A stretch of DNA of 64,000 nucleotides from Trichoplusia ni (Eukaryota; Arthropoda; Insecta; Lepidoptera; Noctuidae). The stretch lies in NCBI RefSeq assembly GCF_003590095.1, contig NC_039492.1, positions 5,890,001 through 5,954,000 on the forward strand. The letters are read 5' to 3'. A program made the translations under genes and the position numbers. This document shows positions 44,861 through 58,518 of the stretch, piece after piece (position 1 is the first letter of the stretch; each line of letters begins with the position of its first letter). Under the pieces are notes generated by a model. The model was not told where the DNA came from. It worked only from the letters and a program-made list of their open reading frames with translations, and ran no database searches.

Positions 44861-45447
44861 GTACGTGATGAAAGATGTTAGAAGATGTTGAAAAGATTTA
44901 CCTGAAACAATAAAAAAACAAATCATTAAATTTGGTACAAGGTGACAAAGTGCAGTAATAATTGCAGTACTGAATAACACCATTCAAAGTTGAGTGATGA
45001 AAGAAAAACATGGGGGGAGGGATTGCGCTTTTATTGAAACCAATCTCACCACTTGCCTCGACTGACTGCGCCCCGAGCTGAATGCGCGTAATTGCTTCGT
45101 CATTCAGATGATCGCAGCTTTACCGGCTTGTCTTGTTGACTGTACTTGTAGGCACTCGCTTTGTGCGCGCGGCCTTACGTCGGCTGACATGTGCCATTGT
45201 CTCGCCGAGTTTCGCCGCTCGCTTTTATGACGGCAACAAGTTTCAGCTTGCATTGTAAACTACCCTTTAATGATAATTGTGGATTTTCATCATTTACCGC
45301 AGAAATTAGAGTTTTTGCAGACACACGTTAATTTAACATATTAATAGCTCCGAGTACGGTTACTAAATCAGCTAGGTTTATCATTTATTTTGTTGTACGT
45401 GATGTGTTTACAGGAGGGGAACATTCTGAAAAGTTTTCATCACGTAC
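44861..45447. promoter_or_regulatory. Three GTACGTGATG sites within 590 bases
   Basis: GTACGTGATG occurs at 44861-44870 (+) and 45395-45404 (+), and as CATCACGTAC at 45438-45447 (complement). The first and third share GTACGTGATGAAA. The core TACGTG is known as the midline-element type site for Tango heterodimers of the bHLH-PAS family. Three copies of a 10-mer in under 600 bases is unlikely by chance. The second and third also form a 10-bp inverted repeat. Confidence 0.4.
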
Positions 45448-47070
45448 TTTGCTCAAACAAGTAATTTAAAGTGATGAAAAATTTTAATGGATTAATTAAC
45501 TGAGAACGTTGAGCCGAATTTTTATTTGATGAGTATCTGAGACATCTATTTTGTTCGTTAAGAATTTTTATTTATTCAATTAGACTTTCAAATAGTTCAA
45601 ATTATCTTTAGCCTCGCTAAAATTATATTTCACTTTAATTTGTTTCAACAACTCTTTTATTACAGCTAACGTTTTTTGAACAATGACATGCTTTGCGTTT
45701 TGATGTAACTGTTCATATTATTTCATCCGTTCAAATACAAAACAATTTATAATACGTTAGCGTTTCTCTCTCAGAAAATAAAAAGCTTAAAACAAAAGTG
45801 ATTGATATTTAAAACTCTTTTCCTAAAACATTTACTTCGACGTCACTCAAAATAAAAACTAAGTCAAACTCTTTGACAGCCAGGCAGGCTCTATTGCGTC
45901 AACCCGAGTTATACTTCCATAATTCATATTTTAGACAGATTCCGGACAGTTATAATTAAATAAAGCTAATCGTATTAAATTCTGTAACATGTAGTACCGT
46001 TTATCGGCGTATGATTTATTTTACCAATATTTGCGGAGAGAAGTCCAGAGCACTTGTGTTCGCAAACAGTCCTGGCGTCGGCTATGACGGCATCTGTACT
46101 TAACTCTGCATTCATATTTTCATTTTCATTTCGAAAATCACAAGAAAGTGAACGCTCGAGGAAAAAAGACAAAATGAAAGGAGAGTCTGTGTTTTAATGG
46201 GTTAATTAGCCGACGATCCTCCGGTCGGAGCTTTAATTAAAATGAAAAATTTTCGTGACTAGACTGAGAGAATTAATTGCTCCCTTTCGTGAAACTATTC
46301 AGGTGAGAAGAGAGTAAATAAAGAGGCCACGCTGTTCTACAAAATAGCAAAACCAGTGTTACGAAGTCATTTGGTGCAGTAATATGCATATTCTGTTTCC
46401 AATGATCTAAAGCGGATCATAGTTTCGTGTTATAACATTCCAAATTAGTTCCTTTTGGGCGCGGGATCAATAGATATGTACACGCGGTGTGTTCAATGAT
46501 TGATTACACGACAAATCACCCTGTTTAGTTATGTACAATTACAGGGGGATAGAGCTCGTTAATTATAAAGTTTTTCGCTTAATGCGGCCGCACCGCCGCG
46601 TCCGCTTGCCCAAAATATTCAGATCGGTAGATAGAAAAAAAGTTTTCCTTCCGTCACGAACGAGACGTAAATTGTTTATTTCGAGATAATGGATCGCTTT
46701 AATTCAGTAAACCAATATTTAATTACGGTCGCGAGCGTAATACGGTTCCGTAGCAGTCGCTGTAAAGTTATGCACAACACAAGTTGCATGCTGAATACCA
46801 ACGAGACATAAATCCAAGCGTGTCTACTTGCGTATTAACAAATTGCGTTCTTAAACCGCAATAAACTATGTAAATTCAAAATTTAAATTACAAACACCAA
46901 TGCGACAGTGGTGGGGCCCGTTGGTGTGGCATTGCGACCGTAGGTGGTGGTTAAAAGTAGAATTTTCAGTTGGGTTGTGGATGCGAGTGGTGTGCGATAG
47001 CGACTGTCGGTGGGAGTGAATTATGGGCCGCGGCTCGCGTTAATTGTCGCTGACGAGGCGACGCGGACGC
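45448..47070. other. Non-coding stretch
   Basis: A hairpin with TTAATTA outer and CCGAC/GTCGG inner arms lies at 46202-46240. Otherwise no gene, RNA or repeat family recognised. From about 46905 a GT-rich segment leads into the minisatellite. Confidence 0.45.
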
Positions 47071-47125
47071 CGGCGTGGCGGCGGCGTGGCGGTGGCGTGG
47101 CGGTGGCGTGGTGGCGGCGTGGCGG
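47071..47125 (+). repeat. GC-rich minisatellite, five copies of an 11-base unit
   Basis: CGGCGTGGCGG repeats five times with single substitutions (CGGCGTGGCGG twice, TGGCGTGGCGG, TGGCGTGGTGG, CGGCGTGGCGG). It sits in a larger CpG-rich block (47030-47155). The unit is not a multiple of three, arguing against a coding repeat. Confidence 0.8.
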
Positions 47126-49968
47126 CGGCGCCTCACCCCGTACCTTGCCGCGCCTGACGCAGTACTACATTAAATTATGACGACCATAAGGAAAAGCCTT
47201 ACTTAGAAAAACTCAAAAAGCTTTTACAGGGAAATTAATATGAATACAAAAGGCAAAACGAGAATGATGTTCTGTATAATAAAGTACTTCAGAGGCCTCC
47301 TTCTGCTAAGTTCCATCATAATGAAATTCTAACTAACCTTTAATTATTTGCTACTGATTAAATAAAATAATCAATTACTGACGTTTAAGAGCCAACAAGA
47401 TTAATTCATCTGATATATAATCTTCATCTTTATTACAGACATTCAGTTACAAAAAATGACGTGACAATTCATAAAAACTTCATAAATAATAGTAATTTAC
47501 AGCCAATAAGCAATTAACCAGGAAAGTAATGTAGCAAACTACATTTGTTCCGAAGTCGGCGTCAGCTTTTTGGATTTAAAACCATAAACCGCTTCGAACA
47601 GGCACGGAGCCAAAGTAGTAGGAAAAAAAACTGTTTTCCCTACAGAATGTAGTGCACTTTGTACTAAAAGTAGGAGTTAACACAAATCGGTTTTTATTTA
47701 GCCGGTGATAAATCACGAGGTTGGTGGAAATTGTCACGGGTGTAAAGAGGCGGTGTCCGGTATGTAACTAATTGTTTTAATTTGTGGAACTCGCGCCGTA
47801 TGTGGAGTGTTTATCTCAAAATTTTGGTCGAATTTGAGTGTCTTAGATTGTAATGTGATGTTATTTTAATTATGAAATATGTAATGAGATTGCTTGTATA
47901 GGTTTTCTAAGAAAACGATTTCTGAAGCCAGTTTTAATTTTTACTGTATAAGAATTACCTGCTAGCCTCTGGAGAAACATTACTTAACTCGTTTTTCTTA
48001 TTTAAAGTCCAAAAATAGATCAAACAAAAACCAGAAATACAATTTCGAGTAAAGTGTATTATGTAATCACTTATTTAACCTAATTTCCAACTTGGGAATT
48101 GTATTATTTCAGAGAATTTTTCCCGTTCCGTTTATTCTCTACTAAACTTTATCAGAATGGTAACAAGCTTACATCACCGACTCCTTATCAATCCTCTTAT
48201 AAAAGTTACTTTACCTTAATGTTGATTTAGGACCGAGAGATCATAATGTAAACCTCCATTAAATTCTATAAGGTATCCTAATAGTATCTGCAATAACCGG
48301 ATATAATAAGGCGCCGCAATATCTCTAATACCAAGCCCCAATCTGTCAGTCACCAAATGACAAAAGTTTTAACAGTGTATTTAGATGAACGAATATTAAC
48401 CTGTCAAGGGGCGCTCTCAATGGACAGCCTCCAAATATTACGATGGCCCAAATTAATATCTTACACGACATCTTTATAAAACTTGCTCAATTCAAACGTC
48501 CATTTCGGTGGCTTTTAGCGGGCGCTGCTAATTAGTACAGTTTGAATCACAAAGGACCGGTGTCTAATGCAGTAGATTAGAACGTTATTATTAGCAGTTT
48601 GTGTGTGGCAGAAGCGCATAGAGCAAGTCACGTCCAAACTTTACGCCGCAAATAGGTATCCCAGTGTTCGCAGCGTTGTTTTGGAAACATTAACTAACTT
48701 GAGAGTACGCCAAAAACGGAAACATTTTAACGTTCGCCGACGCCACGCCGCCGTATTGTCACTGTTGTTCCTATTACACGCCAAAAAAGTTGGGCCGTTA
48801 TTATATCCGTAAAATAAAGCCCGCCACAGTCAACACAAAAATAATTTAATCGAATGAAACGTTTCTAACAAATATTTGCGATGAAAACCTCAATGGTTGT
48901 AAAATTTCGGCTTCATCGTCCAGTACTTGACATGAGCAAATAAAAATGTTTTATTGCTTTCAAACTTCCATTTGTCCGTCGCTTCGCAGCCAAACCGCAG
49001 CAGTTAGGCGCATTACTTGCGTACCTACAGCGCGCGGCCACAACTCGTAACATTGCTCCGATGGCTATCTTGTTTGCTTTTATCCTTATAGAAAATTTCG
49101 TGCATCCCAGTGAATGCATCGACGAGCCTTCCAATATCAGCCGGATTATTCGCTGTAAAACGTTGTAAAATTTATCGCTTCGTCCATGATTTCCGACCTA
49201 ACACTGGTCGAGTAGGGTAGAGAATCGCGTGGCGCCAAAAAGAATTTGTATTTTGCCTAAATATCGGTAACGGATTGGCGTGGCTATACGTAGTAAGATA
49301 AGAGTACGAGTTGCATAGTGATACATTGAATGGATTACTGCATCGGGGGTCTGCTTTGTGCGCTTCAAGGGACGCAGATAATGTTATTATTTCGAAAGAA
49401 AAATAGCAATGATACTGTATGAACGTGCGGCTGTTTCGGCGATGTTCCATGTAGATAATGTTTATTTTTAAGTTAACATTGCCAAGCTGGCATACGGCCC
49501 GCTTCATGGTAAGTGCACCCCATAAATCATAGTCGGCTGTGGCCACCTACTTACAGTGCTGTTTGCTCCAGACTTAGCGATAATTTGTGATATTCTTATT
49601 TTTGTGAATGCGTTAAGTACAGCAAATATGTATTGTTGCATGAATCATGAACATGTTTTCATAAATAAGTCAAGAAAACTGTTATGTACTGACAACCAGC
49701 TCCATTTCTAAGATTTTTGTTTAAAGCAAATATATGTCATGTATGAAAGAAAATCTACAAGAACAAATCAATTCCACACGAAAAACAAAACCAAAATATT
49801 GGCACAAGCGTCGACAGTTCATTATAAAGGGGAGCTCTTTAGCGTGGCGAGGTGTTTGTTCGCTAAGTATTTATATCGAAAAGTCAATAGTGGTCAATAT
49901 TGATGTTGGGCGACAGTGAACTGGTCTAAATTCGCGTGTTTGTCGGCGATATTGGGCGCTGTATGCAC
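47126..49968. other. Non-coding stretch
   Basis: Open frames of 69 (48603-48812, +), 73 (48913-49134, -) and 124 codons (49172-49546, -) have no recognisable domain. The 124-codon minus frame is the longest in this part but shows no start context or splice structure that supports it. No repeat family recognised. Confidence 0.45.
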
Positions 49969-49996
49969 GGGCTGGCTGGCGGGCTGGCGGGCTGGC
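49969..49996 (+). repeat. GGCTGGCG short tandem repeat
   Basis: GGGCTGGCTGGCGGGCTGGC followed by GGGCTGGC: about three and a half copies of an 8-base unit. Confidence 0.7.
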
Positions 49997-52333
49997 ACCC
50001 TGACAGCCTTGTAATGGATTGTTTACCTCGGCGCGGACGTCCGTTGCCGCCGTCGATCACTGACACCGACCTAATTACATGTAAATAAATACAGCCCCAA
50101 CCGCCTGATCTGATCCCCGTCGGGCCTTCGCCACATTCGCTCTACCGATTGATCTTACGTGCTCTTTTTTGACGTAGATTTTCGATTTGAATTGCGGTGA
50201 TTGAAGTTTGTTTGAGTTGATTTAATCACTTTATTTGTGAGTCTATTATGTAACCCTTTTAAAGGGTTTCGATTTGATTGCTGTCAATTGAGCGATTAGG
50301 ACTTTATTTACGAGAAACAAACATTCCTTAATTATAGTCGAGAGATATTAGTCTCATGACTCAAAAAAATGACAGAAACATGGAAGATAATATGTATCAA
50401 ACCAAAATTTATAAATATAGCTGAGTAGAACATATGAAGGGGGAATGAGGAGAGGTAGCTCTGTCATGATATAGGAGCGAATCCCTCGGGCGCAGTAAAG
50501 TGACTGGTCGGGTCTGGTCGCTGCTCGCTCGGCGGATTGGGCTATCGGCGGCGAGGTGCGTGGTTACACCTGTGTCACGCAACTGCCACGACATTATTCC
50601 AAAGTGTATTCGGTTTCGGGTACACCTCAGTGGACACTACTGAATTTACTATCGAAGGGTATTTCTTACGCTTGACTGCGAGACTATCCGAGACAGTAAG
50701 GAGAGGAATTGGATTGGTTAGTTGGATTGTCTTACCTTCAGTAAATTTGGCGTACATTTTTTTATGTACTTACAGTAAAAGCAAATTCTTGTTATTTGTC
50801 TTATATAAAAACACAACATTTGATTAATTTATTATTAAGCACCTAAACAATGAAACTGCATACTAAAAACCCGAACCAGCTCTCCAAAGAGATCTCAACA
50901 ACATATAAAAACTTTTCTAATCGTCTGCTACAGCAATAGAGTGCGGGAACTCCACTTATGCTTATTAAATTTTCTCCTTAGACAAGAAAATGTAAAACCG
51001 GTCGGAGAGCGACAACAACACGGAGCAAGGCTCAGCCGCGCGGCACATTGGCCCGACACAAAATATTGTGGAGCCGGGTAAACGCGCCGCTCTAACTTCC
51101 AATACAATATAAATTGCACTTTGAAAATGCCCTGTACTTCAAAGTGTGCATACAATTCGATACTTTAATACTGTAAGCGAGGGCCTGTTTCGGGTCGCGC
51201 GACGCCGCGGCGCGGAGCACTGCTATAATACCGGTAATGTGGTGTCGCCTTTCTGTGGCGAGATAAGGGTACGCGACATTGACTATTCAAAGGGTTGCGG
51301 TCTTCAAAATTTGCGCTCAATAAGTCCAAAATACCTGAGCTCCACCTTTGAGTTAACGCGCTATTTGCGATGTTGCAATGTTTAGCTGAAGCAGTTCTGA
51401 GTTTATTTATCGATAATATTTTAATCATGAGTCATTCGAATCAGACGAAATGCGGCTGCGGACGTTGCTCGTTAGAGCATTATTGTAAGCTCGGTTAATG
51501 CGACCCATTTTGTTTGGTTTGTTTATTTGAAACTGTTCACTGCAAATAATCGCGTACGAGTTATTCTTTGTTGTATCTGAATGACGATTGACGACTGTTG
51601 CTTTGCGAGAATAAACAATTATTGTTCGCTAATTTAGTGAAGGTTGATTCAGGTTGAATGCTCCACATTGAATTATTCCCTCCCCTCGACGATCTGTGGT
51701 TCAATCTCAAAATTAAATTGATAAATTATTGAGTTCGCTTTCGCTCAATCAAAGCGTCTTTCACGTGTTTCGAGGTATCAATATTTACTTAGTCAAGAGT
51801 ACCTTAAAGTTACTGAATAAGGCTTTTAATTAAAATTCAACCGTATTAAAATGTATAAGAAAGTTGTCTGTTATTGCTAATGTGTTCGGTACAGCAACGT
51901 ATTACTTTATTATTAGTGATGAAACAAAATCCGTCGAAATGTTAGGCTTCCTTTTGCCTTTTAAGTCTAAAAGCTTTGAAAGATATATTTTCGTTTTACT
52001 TTTCACAATACAATATCATAAGGAGTGAACCAACCGAAGTAAGCGTGTAGAATGTTTTTATATTCAAGTAAATAAGTGAGCTGTACGAAAACACCTAGGT
52101 AATTAGATAAGTAGAAGCGCTTGTATATTCCACACGTGTCTGAAGTGGTGGCTTATTTATTTGCAATTTGTAGGATATCGCCTGCTACGTAGGTACCTTA
52201 ATGAGGCAATAACAATAAATAAAGACCCAAAAGTTTTCTCAGGACTCCGCCCGGCGCCCTCCGCGGTCCCTCCGAAGAAACCGCCTGAAACTCATACGTA
52301 ACTGGAAAATGCTATAATTATTTAGCAGGGCCC
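49997..52333. other. Non-coding stretch
   Basis: A CpG-rich patch at 51195-51225 (GTCGCGCGACGCCGCGGCGC) has open frames on both strands (79 codons +, 87 codons -). No domain in either. No repeat family recognised. Confidence 0.45.
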
Positions 52334-52373
52334 CGTATTCACATTATGTTGGTAATTTGCTGGGGTGAATACG
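52334..52373. repeat. 9-bp perfect inverted repeat, 22-base loop
   Basis: CGTATTCAC (52334-52342) pairs with GTGAATACG (52365-52373). The 40-base unit is isolated and has no family resemblance that I recognise. Confidence 0.55.
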
Positions 52374-53592
52374 ATTTGGAAAATGTTATCTTATTAGCTG
52401 CACACGCGTTATTATGTGCGGATACTTGCTATGAATCTTGACTTTGGAATTTGAAGTCGTATTTTATTTTAAGTTTTCGTAAACAAGCGGTTAAGTACGA
52501 GTCGAACTTGCGACGCTATAGGTTCTGTAGATATATGCTAAACATAGACAAAAATTGGTTTCACATCAAATTATGACCGTAACTACCGTAGCTTGACTTC
52601 GATTATTATTATTTTTTGTTTTAGTGGAGAAATACGTCATAATATCAAAAATTCATCTGTCTAGTAGTCGAGTTGTAACAGACGAACGAACAACGAAGTT
52701 TTATTTATTATTTGTATGATTCTGTTTTTTTAACATCGGTTGCGTAATCCTAAAAATACTATGAATGATTTCGATAAAAACAACTGAACTAGGTACTACA
52801 CGAATTGATTCGAAGTTGAACGTCGCGACGGCGCCTACTATAAATCAATCACTCCGCTATCTATAGGAACATAGCTTATTGAAACTTACACACAAAAACA
52901 GATATCTGACCATTTACGATAGAATTGTATTAACTACAATGAACCCAATATTATTAAGAACGAAAGTAGGTAAAGGGAAATGACACAACTTTATGTTCAT
53001 TTAAAACAAAATAAGTTCATTAAAAATGTACCAGAAAGCTTACTTTCTTACAACTTCTTAATTCAAAAACATGTTTTTTTTTAATTCTTGCATATCAAAA
53101 AAGAACACCGACGTAAAAGTAAAATATAAACAAGGCCGTTACCAACATTAAAAAACAAATAAACAAATGAACAACGAAACAATATTGGAATTTGTAATTC
53201 GTTGTCACCGACTGTACACTACCATCTGCACTTATGTGCGAACAACGATGTCGTGTTGCGAAGTTCATGTAAAATCAATGTATACCGTTCAGGTGTTCCG
53301 GCTATCCCCAGGGTCCTGTAAAGTCTCCCGGTTTCTGCGGTTCCGCACATAGTAACACGAGCATATATCGCAGTATCTCTGCCTCTAGTTTATTGTATGC
53401 TGTGACTTTAGAGGGGACTTTATGTACCGTCTGTACTCTGTACCGCAGAATATAAAGTGATTTGACCCAACGTAAATAATTAATTAAGTGATTGCTGTTG
53501 TTAAAATGTAGTTTATTCAAGTTGTTAGTGTAAAGTTTATAAGCAAAGAAACTATTTATATAGACGCCATTTTTCAATGAAAACGTCTTTAA
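52374..53592. other. Non-coding AT-rich stretch
   Basis: Nothing recognised. Open frames at most 91 codons, overlapping on opposite strands near 53302-53352. Confidence 0.5.
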
Positions 53593-53647
53593 TCCAAATT
53601 CGAAATACTTATTTTTATAAAAAGAATAAAACGTATTCGAAATTGGA
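53593..53647. repeat. Imperfect 55-base hairpin, precursor-like size
   Basis: TCCAAATTCGAAATAC (53593-53608) pairs with GTATTCGAAATTGGA (53633-53647) with one mismatch and one bulge. The AT-rich interior (TTATT...AATAA) can extend the stem. An imperfect stem of this length is closer in shape to a microRNA precursor than the perfect hairpins elsewhere here, but it has no known mature sequence and pairing does not extend beyond the arms. Confidence 0.5.
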
Positions 53648-56600
53648 ATGTTTATTTTTGTATGAATTCTTGTGTGCCTGTGTCAAATCGTTTTGAAATT
53701 CAAATCAGGTAAATCGATTACGCGTTTTTTTCGTCAATATGAGGCATCTATGAATAATGAATACAGAATCACTCTATAAATTATAAATAGCAAGAAGTGC
53801 TCGGGCGTACTCGTATGTCTAAATAAAAGCTTGACAGTTCTTAAAACTTATACATTTTAATGTATATCTCGATAAGTCATGTGAATAAAATGATAGATAG
53901 ATACTCGTACCAAAAATGTATACACATACAAAGTCAAAATATTTGTTATCTCGGACACCCTCTCATCCCGAACATTATGATAGATACCAATAGGTATTCT
54001 TACGGCATAGTGACATCCCGGGACAAAGCTTTATGCACGTCAACTGCGTTTATCCGCCGCTCCTAGCACAGGCCTTTATGACGTCACGATAATATGATGG
54101 CTCTCTATATACCCTACCGTTTATGGTGAACATTATGCAAATAACGCGAACATTATTTCATATTTTGTTTGTCGGCGGTGTCGCAACCCCGACCGCACTG
54201 TGTACAGGCATTTCATTACGAATACATTGACAAGCGACGCATTAACGATTAATATATCACAATAATGCACAAAAACACGCCGTTATTTAACAAATTACAA
54301 AGTTATTTACTGCGAGTGTTGGTTTTAATTCTGCTAATTAAATTATTTTCGACATCAGCTGCGATAACGGTGTTTTTATTACATGAAATCGATCGGATTT
54401 ATCAAGGCCCATTATGCAGGTAGTTCGGCAGTGCCTAGGGCGTCGGCGGGCTCGGCGTGTGTGTGCGCGGGTGTATGGTAGACATTACACACACACATGC
54501 AAAGGAAAACAAGAGCTTTCGTCTAACTTAAATGAACCGCACCGAGTTCGATTGTAACACCTCAGAGTACGTTACATATTAAGAGTGTTTTCAGAAAGTT
54601 TTATGCTTCGCCGAGTACAAAGAACTCGTAGTGTACGTAGAGATAGAGGCGGCAATGATATAGTGTCGGGCACGCGGCCGCTCCCTCAGGAACGATAAAC
54701 CCTTCCCGGCGCTTCCCGTCTACTCTTCTTTATGGGAAGGCCGGAATGGCCAGGCCAGGTGAACAGGTAGCTAGATTGCGAAAGTATTTTTAGAACATCT
54801 TGTCGGTCGTCGGGTGTTTTTCCTTTGTTATCAAATGTGAGACATTGGAAGTGAATTTTCGGTTATGGCCGCGCCTAATGTATCCGTAAGGTTTAGGAGC
54901 TGAAGGTTGTTCGTTTTTATGGTGTGTGGATAAAGTATATTATTGTAGAAAGGGTGTATTAACTCGCGTGTAGAGGTCAAATAGGTGTTTGTCGATGTCG
55001 CAGATAAGGGTTAAATTGAATTCCTAATTGGAGTGAAAATAGACATTTTGAGAAATTCATCGAGTTTTAATTGTGAAAGTCCTAAGAGTGCAGTGAAGTC
55101 TCGCTTAAAACAATTAGACTGAGTGTATCGTGCACGGGTCGCAGACTCGCACTGTGTGTATTGGTAACTTTATGGAAAGAAATCTCATTAGTGGCTCAGC
55201 GGAGTTAATGAATTATTAAAGTCGGTTTAAGCCACATCGGATAGTAACGCAGTGGAAAAAATATATCAGACATCCATTTGTTATTTCCATTTGAAACGGC
55301 AGAGGTTTTTATCGCATGTTGCGGTAAACGTTGTTGTTTGATATCTTCGTAGCTTTATTTGCAAATCGCGTGCCACCAGTACACGTTTACACTCGTAATA
55401 CTTACTTGTTGAATTACCTTGGCTGAAGTACAGTTACGTTTGAAATGAATGTTTTATTTTTTACTGGTATTCGAAACCCTCGTATATTGTCGTGTTCCCT
55501 GTCCCTTGGTGTACGTGTGGAAGTATTTTCGTTTCTTGGAAAATGTCGTTGGATTTTTGTGTCGGCAAAAGTGGTCGACGTCGAACGTAAACATTTTGTA
55601 TCGGCTTGTCGTCTGTACGTACACCGGCGACATTAAACGTCGCAATATTGATGTCATTGTTCTTTATTCATACTTATTTTATAGACAGTGTATTGTTGGT
55701 TATTTTACTTTACAAAGATACGTAATACACAGGTCAATGTGTTGATATTGTACGTGCGTGATGTTGTATAACTTTTAACTGCTTTTTTACTGAAAGCTAA
55801 ACAGCACACCCACACATTTAGATAAATTATTCTGGATAAAAAGAGTTACATAGGCTGCGTTCCTTCTCATCAGCCACCACATATTTTACTTAACCTTTGA
55901 AACAAAATAGACTATTCAAAAAGCCAAGAAGGTCCTGTAGACAACATTTGCTTGGCAATGCAGTTCGTCCGCTTGGCCCATGAATTCATAATGACTGAGA
56001 CAGAATTCTGTGGTGTTCCACTCCACTCCTGTTCCTACGTTTGATTCTAACGAGTAAGCTGCTTTAACCCACTATATACGCTGAATTTATTCCTTCTGCC
56101 AGTTTGTTCTATTACTAAGTTAAGTATAAGACGTGAATATGAATACTGATACTCGAATCTAGTTTTATGTTACGAGCAGAATCCGGTTTTAGTGTTTAAA
56201 AGAATGACCGGCAGTGTGTTGTACAAGTCTAATTGAAAAGCGTTATGCGGGATTATGACGAGTTCATTTTGCACAATTTTATATCAATACTTCAACTATA
56301 AGTATTGTTTTTAACATTTGTTTATGTATTTGCATAATTTTAATCGATATATAAATAGCACATTTGTATGTTTTGAAAAACATTACCATCATAATTGTGA
56401 TGAAAGCTAAATTAACGACTTTTAGTTTAATAATTTAATCTTTTTTCATCAAATTAATTTCATTAATTAACATAACTTAAAAGAGAATATTATTCAGTTC
56501 TCAAAAAATGGTCTTAACCTTTTTAAAGGACTCAGTGGATAAGGTTTTTTGTTTTTAGCTTAAGAATATCTAAAAGTCATTTGCCTGACCCTTGAGTCCA

Positions 56601-58378
56601 AGTTAATATCTTGCACTTGTAGTACGGCGGCATATTACAGTCTAGACTTTGGTAGTATCATTTATTATTTAACTAACTTGTAGGACGCTTCGGTCAGAAC
56701 TGAAATCTGTAACATTTTAGCACAAAGTGCACTTATTAATATCTGACTAATCGATAGAAAAAGATCAAGTTTATTTTGTAGCCTTACGGAATTTGTGTAA
56801 GGTCAAATAAATCTGAACAATAAATAACATTGAAATAAAGGTTCAGGTCATGATATTTTTTTTATTAATATTGCCAAAAAAATGAGATCAAAATATAACA
56901 CAATCATGCATTCTAATTAACACAAGACAAAGCCAAAAGCAACACACAAATAAAAACAACGCAGCTTCCACGTAATGTATTTGTTTAACTCATAATCCAA
57001 TATTACAATGGACGATAAAGCGGCGTACGTGTTTGCTTTCAGAAAATAACCAGCTATTCGGTAAAGCTAATTTGTGTTAAAACAGAGCAAGCTCCTAATT
57101 ACGATGCAAATTGATCGTTCAGATCACCGCACTCATAAAATTGCCGCGATCGAAATATTCTCCTCACGGAATATAATGTAGTGTACTCTCATATTTTAAA
57201 TTGAACCAACGCGAATTACGGCTCTTAATATTTTTAGCGTAATTTTATAACGAACTTCCAGTAATGTAATCTTTCGTAATTCATTTGCCCGCAATATTGA
57301 TACGCAATTAGTGCTAACGCCAACTTGTTTACGAACTCAAATTATTGTCTATCGCGACTCGAATTTTGCCGTTATTTATTTGACAAAGGTTTAGAGCGAA
57401 ACGTAGTATAACGTGGAGAATAGATAAATAAAATACTTCTGTTTAATTCCCAACATTCTCGGATTAAACGTTTTCATTTCTAAGCGGTACGAATAAAACA
57501 AAACATGTTTTTCTACAAAAGCGTTATCGTAACAAAGGGCTCCAATAAGCCACCCAACGAATAAAAATATTTAGAAAAGATCAATTTCTCCTTTGTTGCT
57601 CATTTATCCACATCATAAAAGATGGCGGGCTTGAGTACTTGTAGTCTTTAAACCTAACATGCAAATAGCTTGAGAATAAAATAATCTCTCGAGGCAAACA
57701 ATACCATCGTAATAGGTTTGAACTGCAGATATTCAGATTTTAGTATTAGTAATATTTTTATGTGAAGATTTCTATTGAAATATGTCCATTGTGTCCTGAA
57801 CTATAGAGTGCACACAATACTGAAATGTTTTAGCGTTAACTACGTCATACATAGTGTCAATAACCGTATCTGAGGTGATGTCTAAAATTTTCAATTATCT
57901 AATATATATCAAGTATTTCTATTACCAAGTTCGCAAGGTGCAAAAGTCAGTTTGGCGCTAATCAAGTTGTAACCGGCTCACATTTCAGTTCATTCGTATA
58001 AACAAGAGGGACCTACCTAAGTATGCTACTTGCGAGCTCCATTCAACGGAAGTATAAGGCTGAATAGTGCGTCTAGCAGGCCTGATCCGAGAAGAGGACG
58101 ATGTCAACATTTGCTCATGCGATTTCGCCCTCGAGGCCGGCGGGAAATGACATGCGCCCCTTTATTCCAAGCCACTCTTTACTCCTCTCAGATGCAATTG
58201 CATGCGAAATTTTCAAAGAAACAGCTCGAGTATTATGAAGTGCTCCCATTTAAGTTACTTGAGCTTTTAATTTTGGAATTATGTTGCGGTTTATTGGTGC
58301 TCCTTATACAGTATTTGTAACTTGGATGTTTTGGTGTCTTGTTTGAAATTTCAAAGTAAGAGACAATATTTACATTGA
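53648..58378. other. Non-coding stretch
   Basis: Holds a TGACGTCA octamer (54079-54086), a TG/CA inverted repeat (about 54456-54498) and a 98-codon plus frame (55449-55745) overlapped by 63-codon plus and 67-codon minus frames. The 98-codon frame is hydrophobic and aromatic-rich, as expected for T-rich non-coding DNA. Nothing else is recognised. Confidence 0.45.
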
Positions 58379-58518
58379 ACGCACTGTGCGCGATGTGAAC
58401 CGGGTTCAAATCCCGATGACAAACGTTTCTGTGATCTTTGAATGGTTGTTCTTAGTATGTATGTCTTTGTGGATGTATGCATCTGGTTGTAATCGTTATT
58501 TTCTCAATAAAAATATAC
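58379..58518 (+). mobile_element. tRNA-derived SINE
   Basis: TGTGCGCGATGTGAACCGGG leads into box B GGTTCAAATCC (58403-58413), then TTTCTGTGATCTTTGAATGG and TATGTCTTTGTGGATGTATG, ending with a TCAATAAAAATA tail near 58518. It shares the head and the TGTCTTTGTG string with the degraded copy at 4.9 kb. Box B is intact; box A upstream is not clear, so the 5' end may be truncated. Confidence 0.6.

Noticed and set aside
55449..55745. A 98-codon membrane protein
   Set aside because: Hydrophobic and aromatic residues are expected from T-rich DNA; two other frames are open over the same bases.
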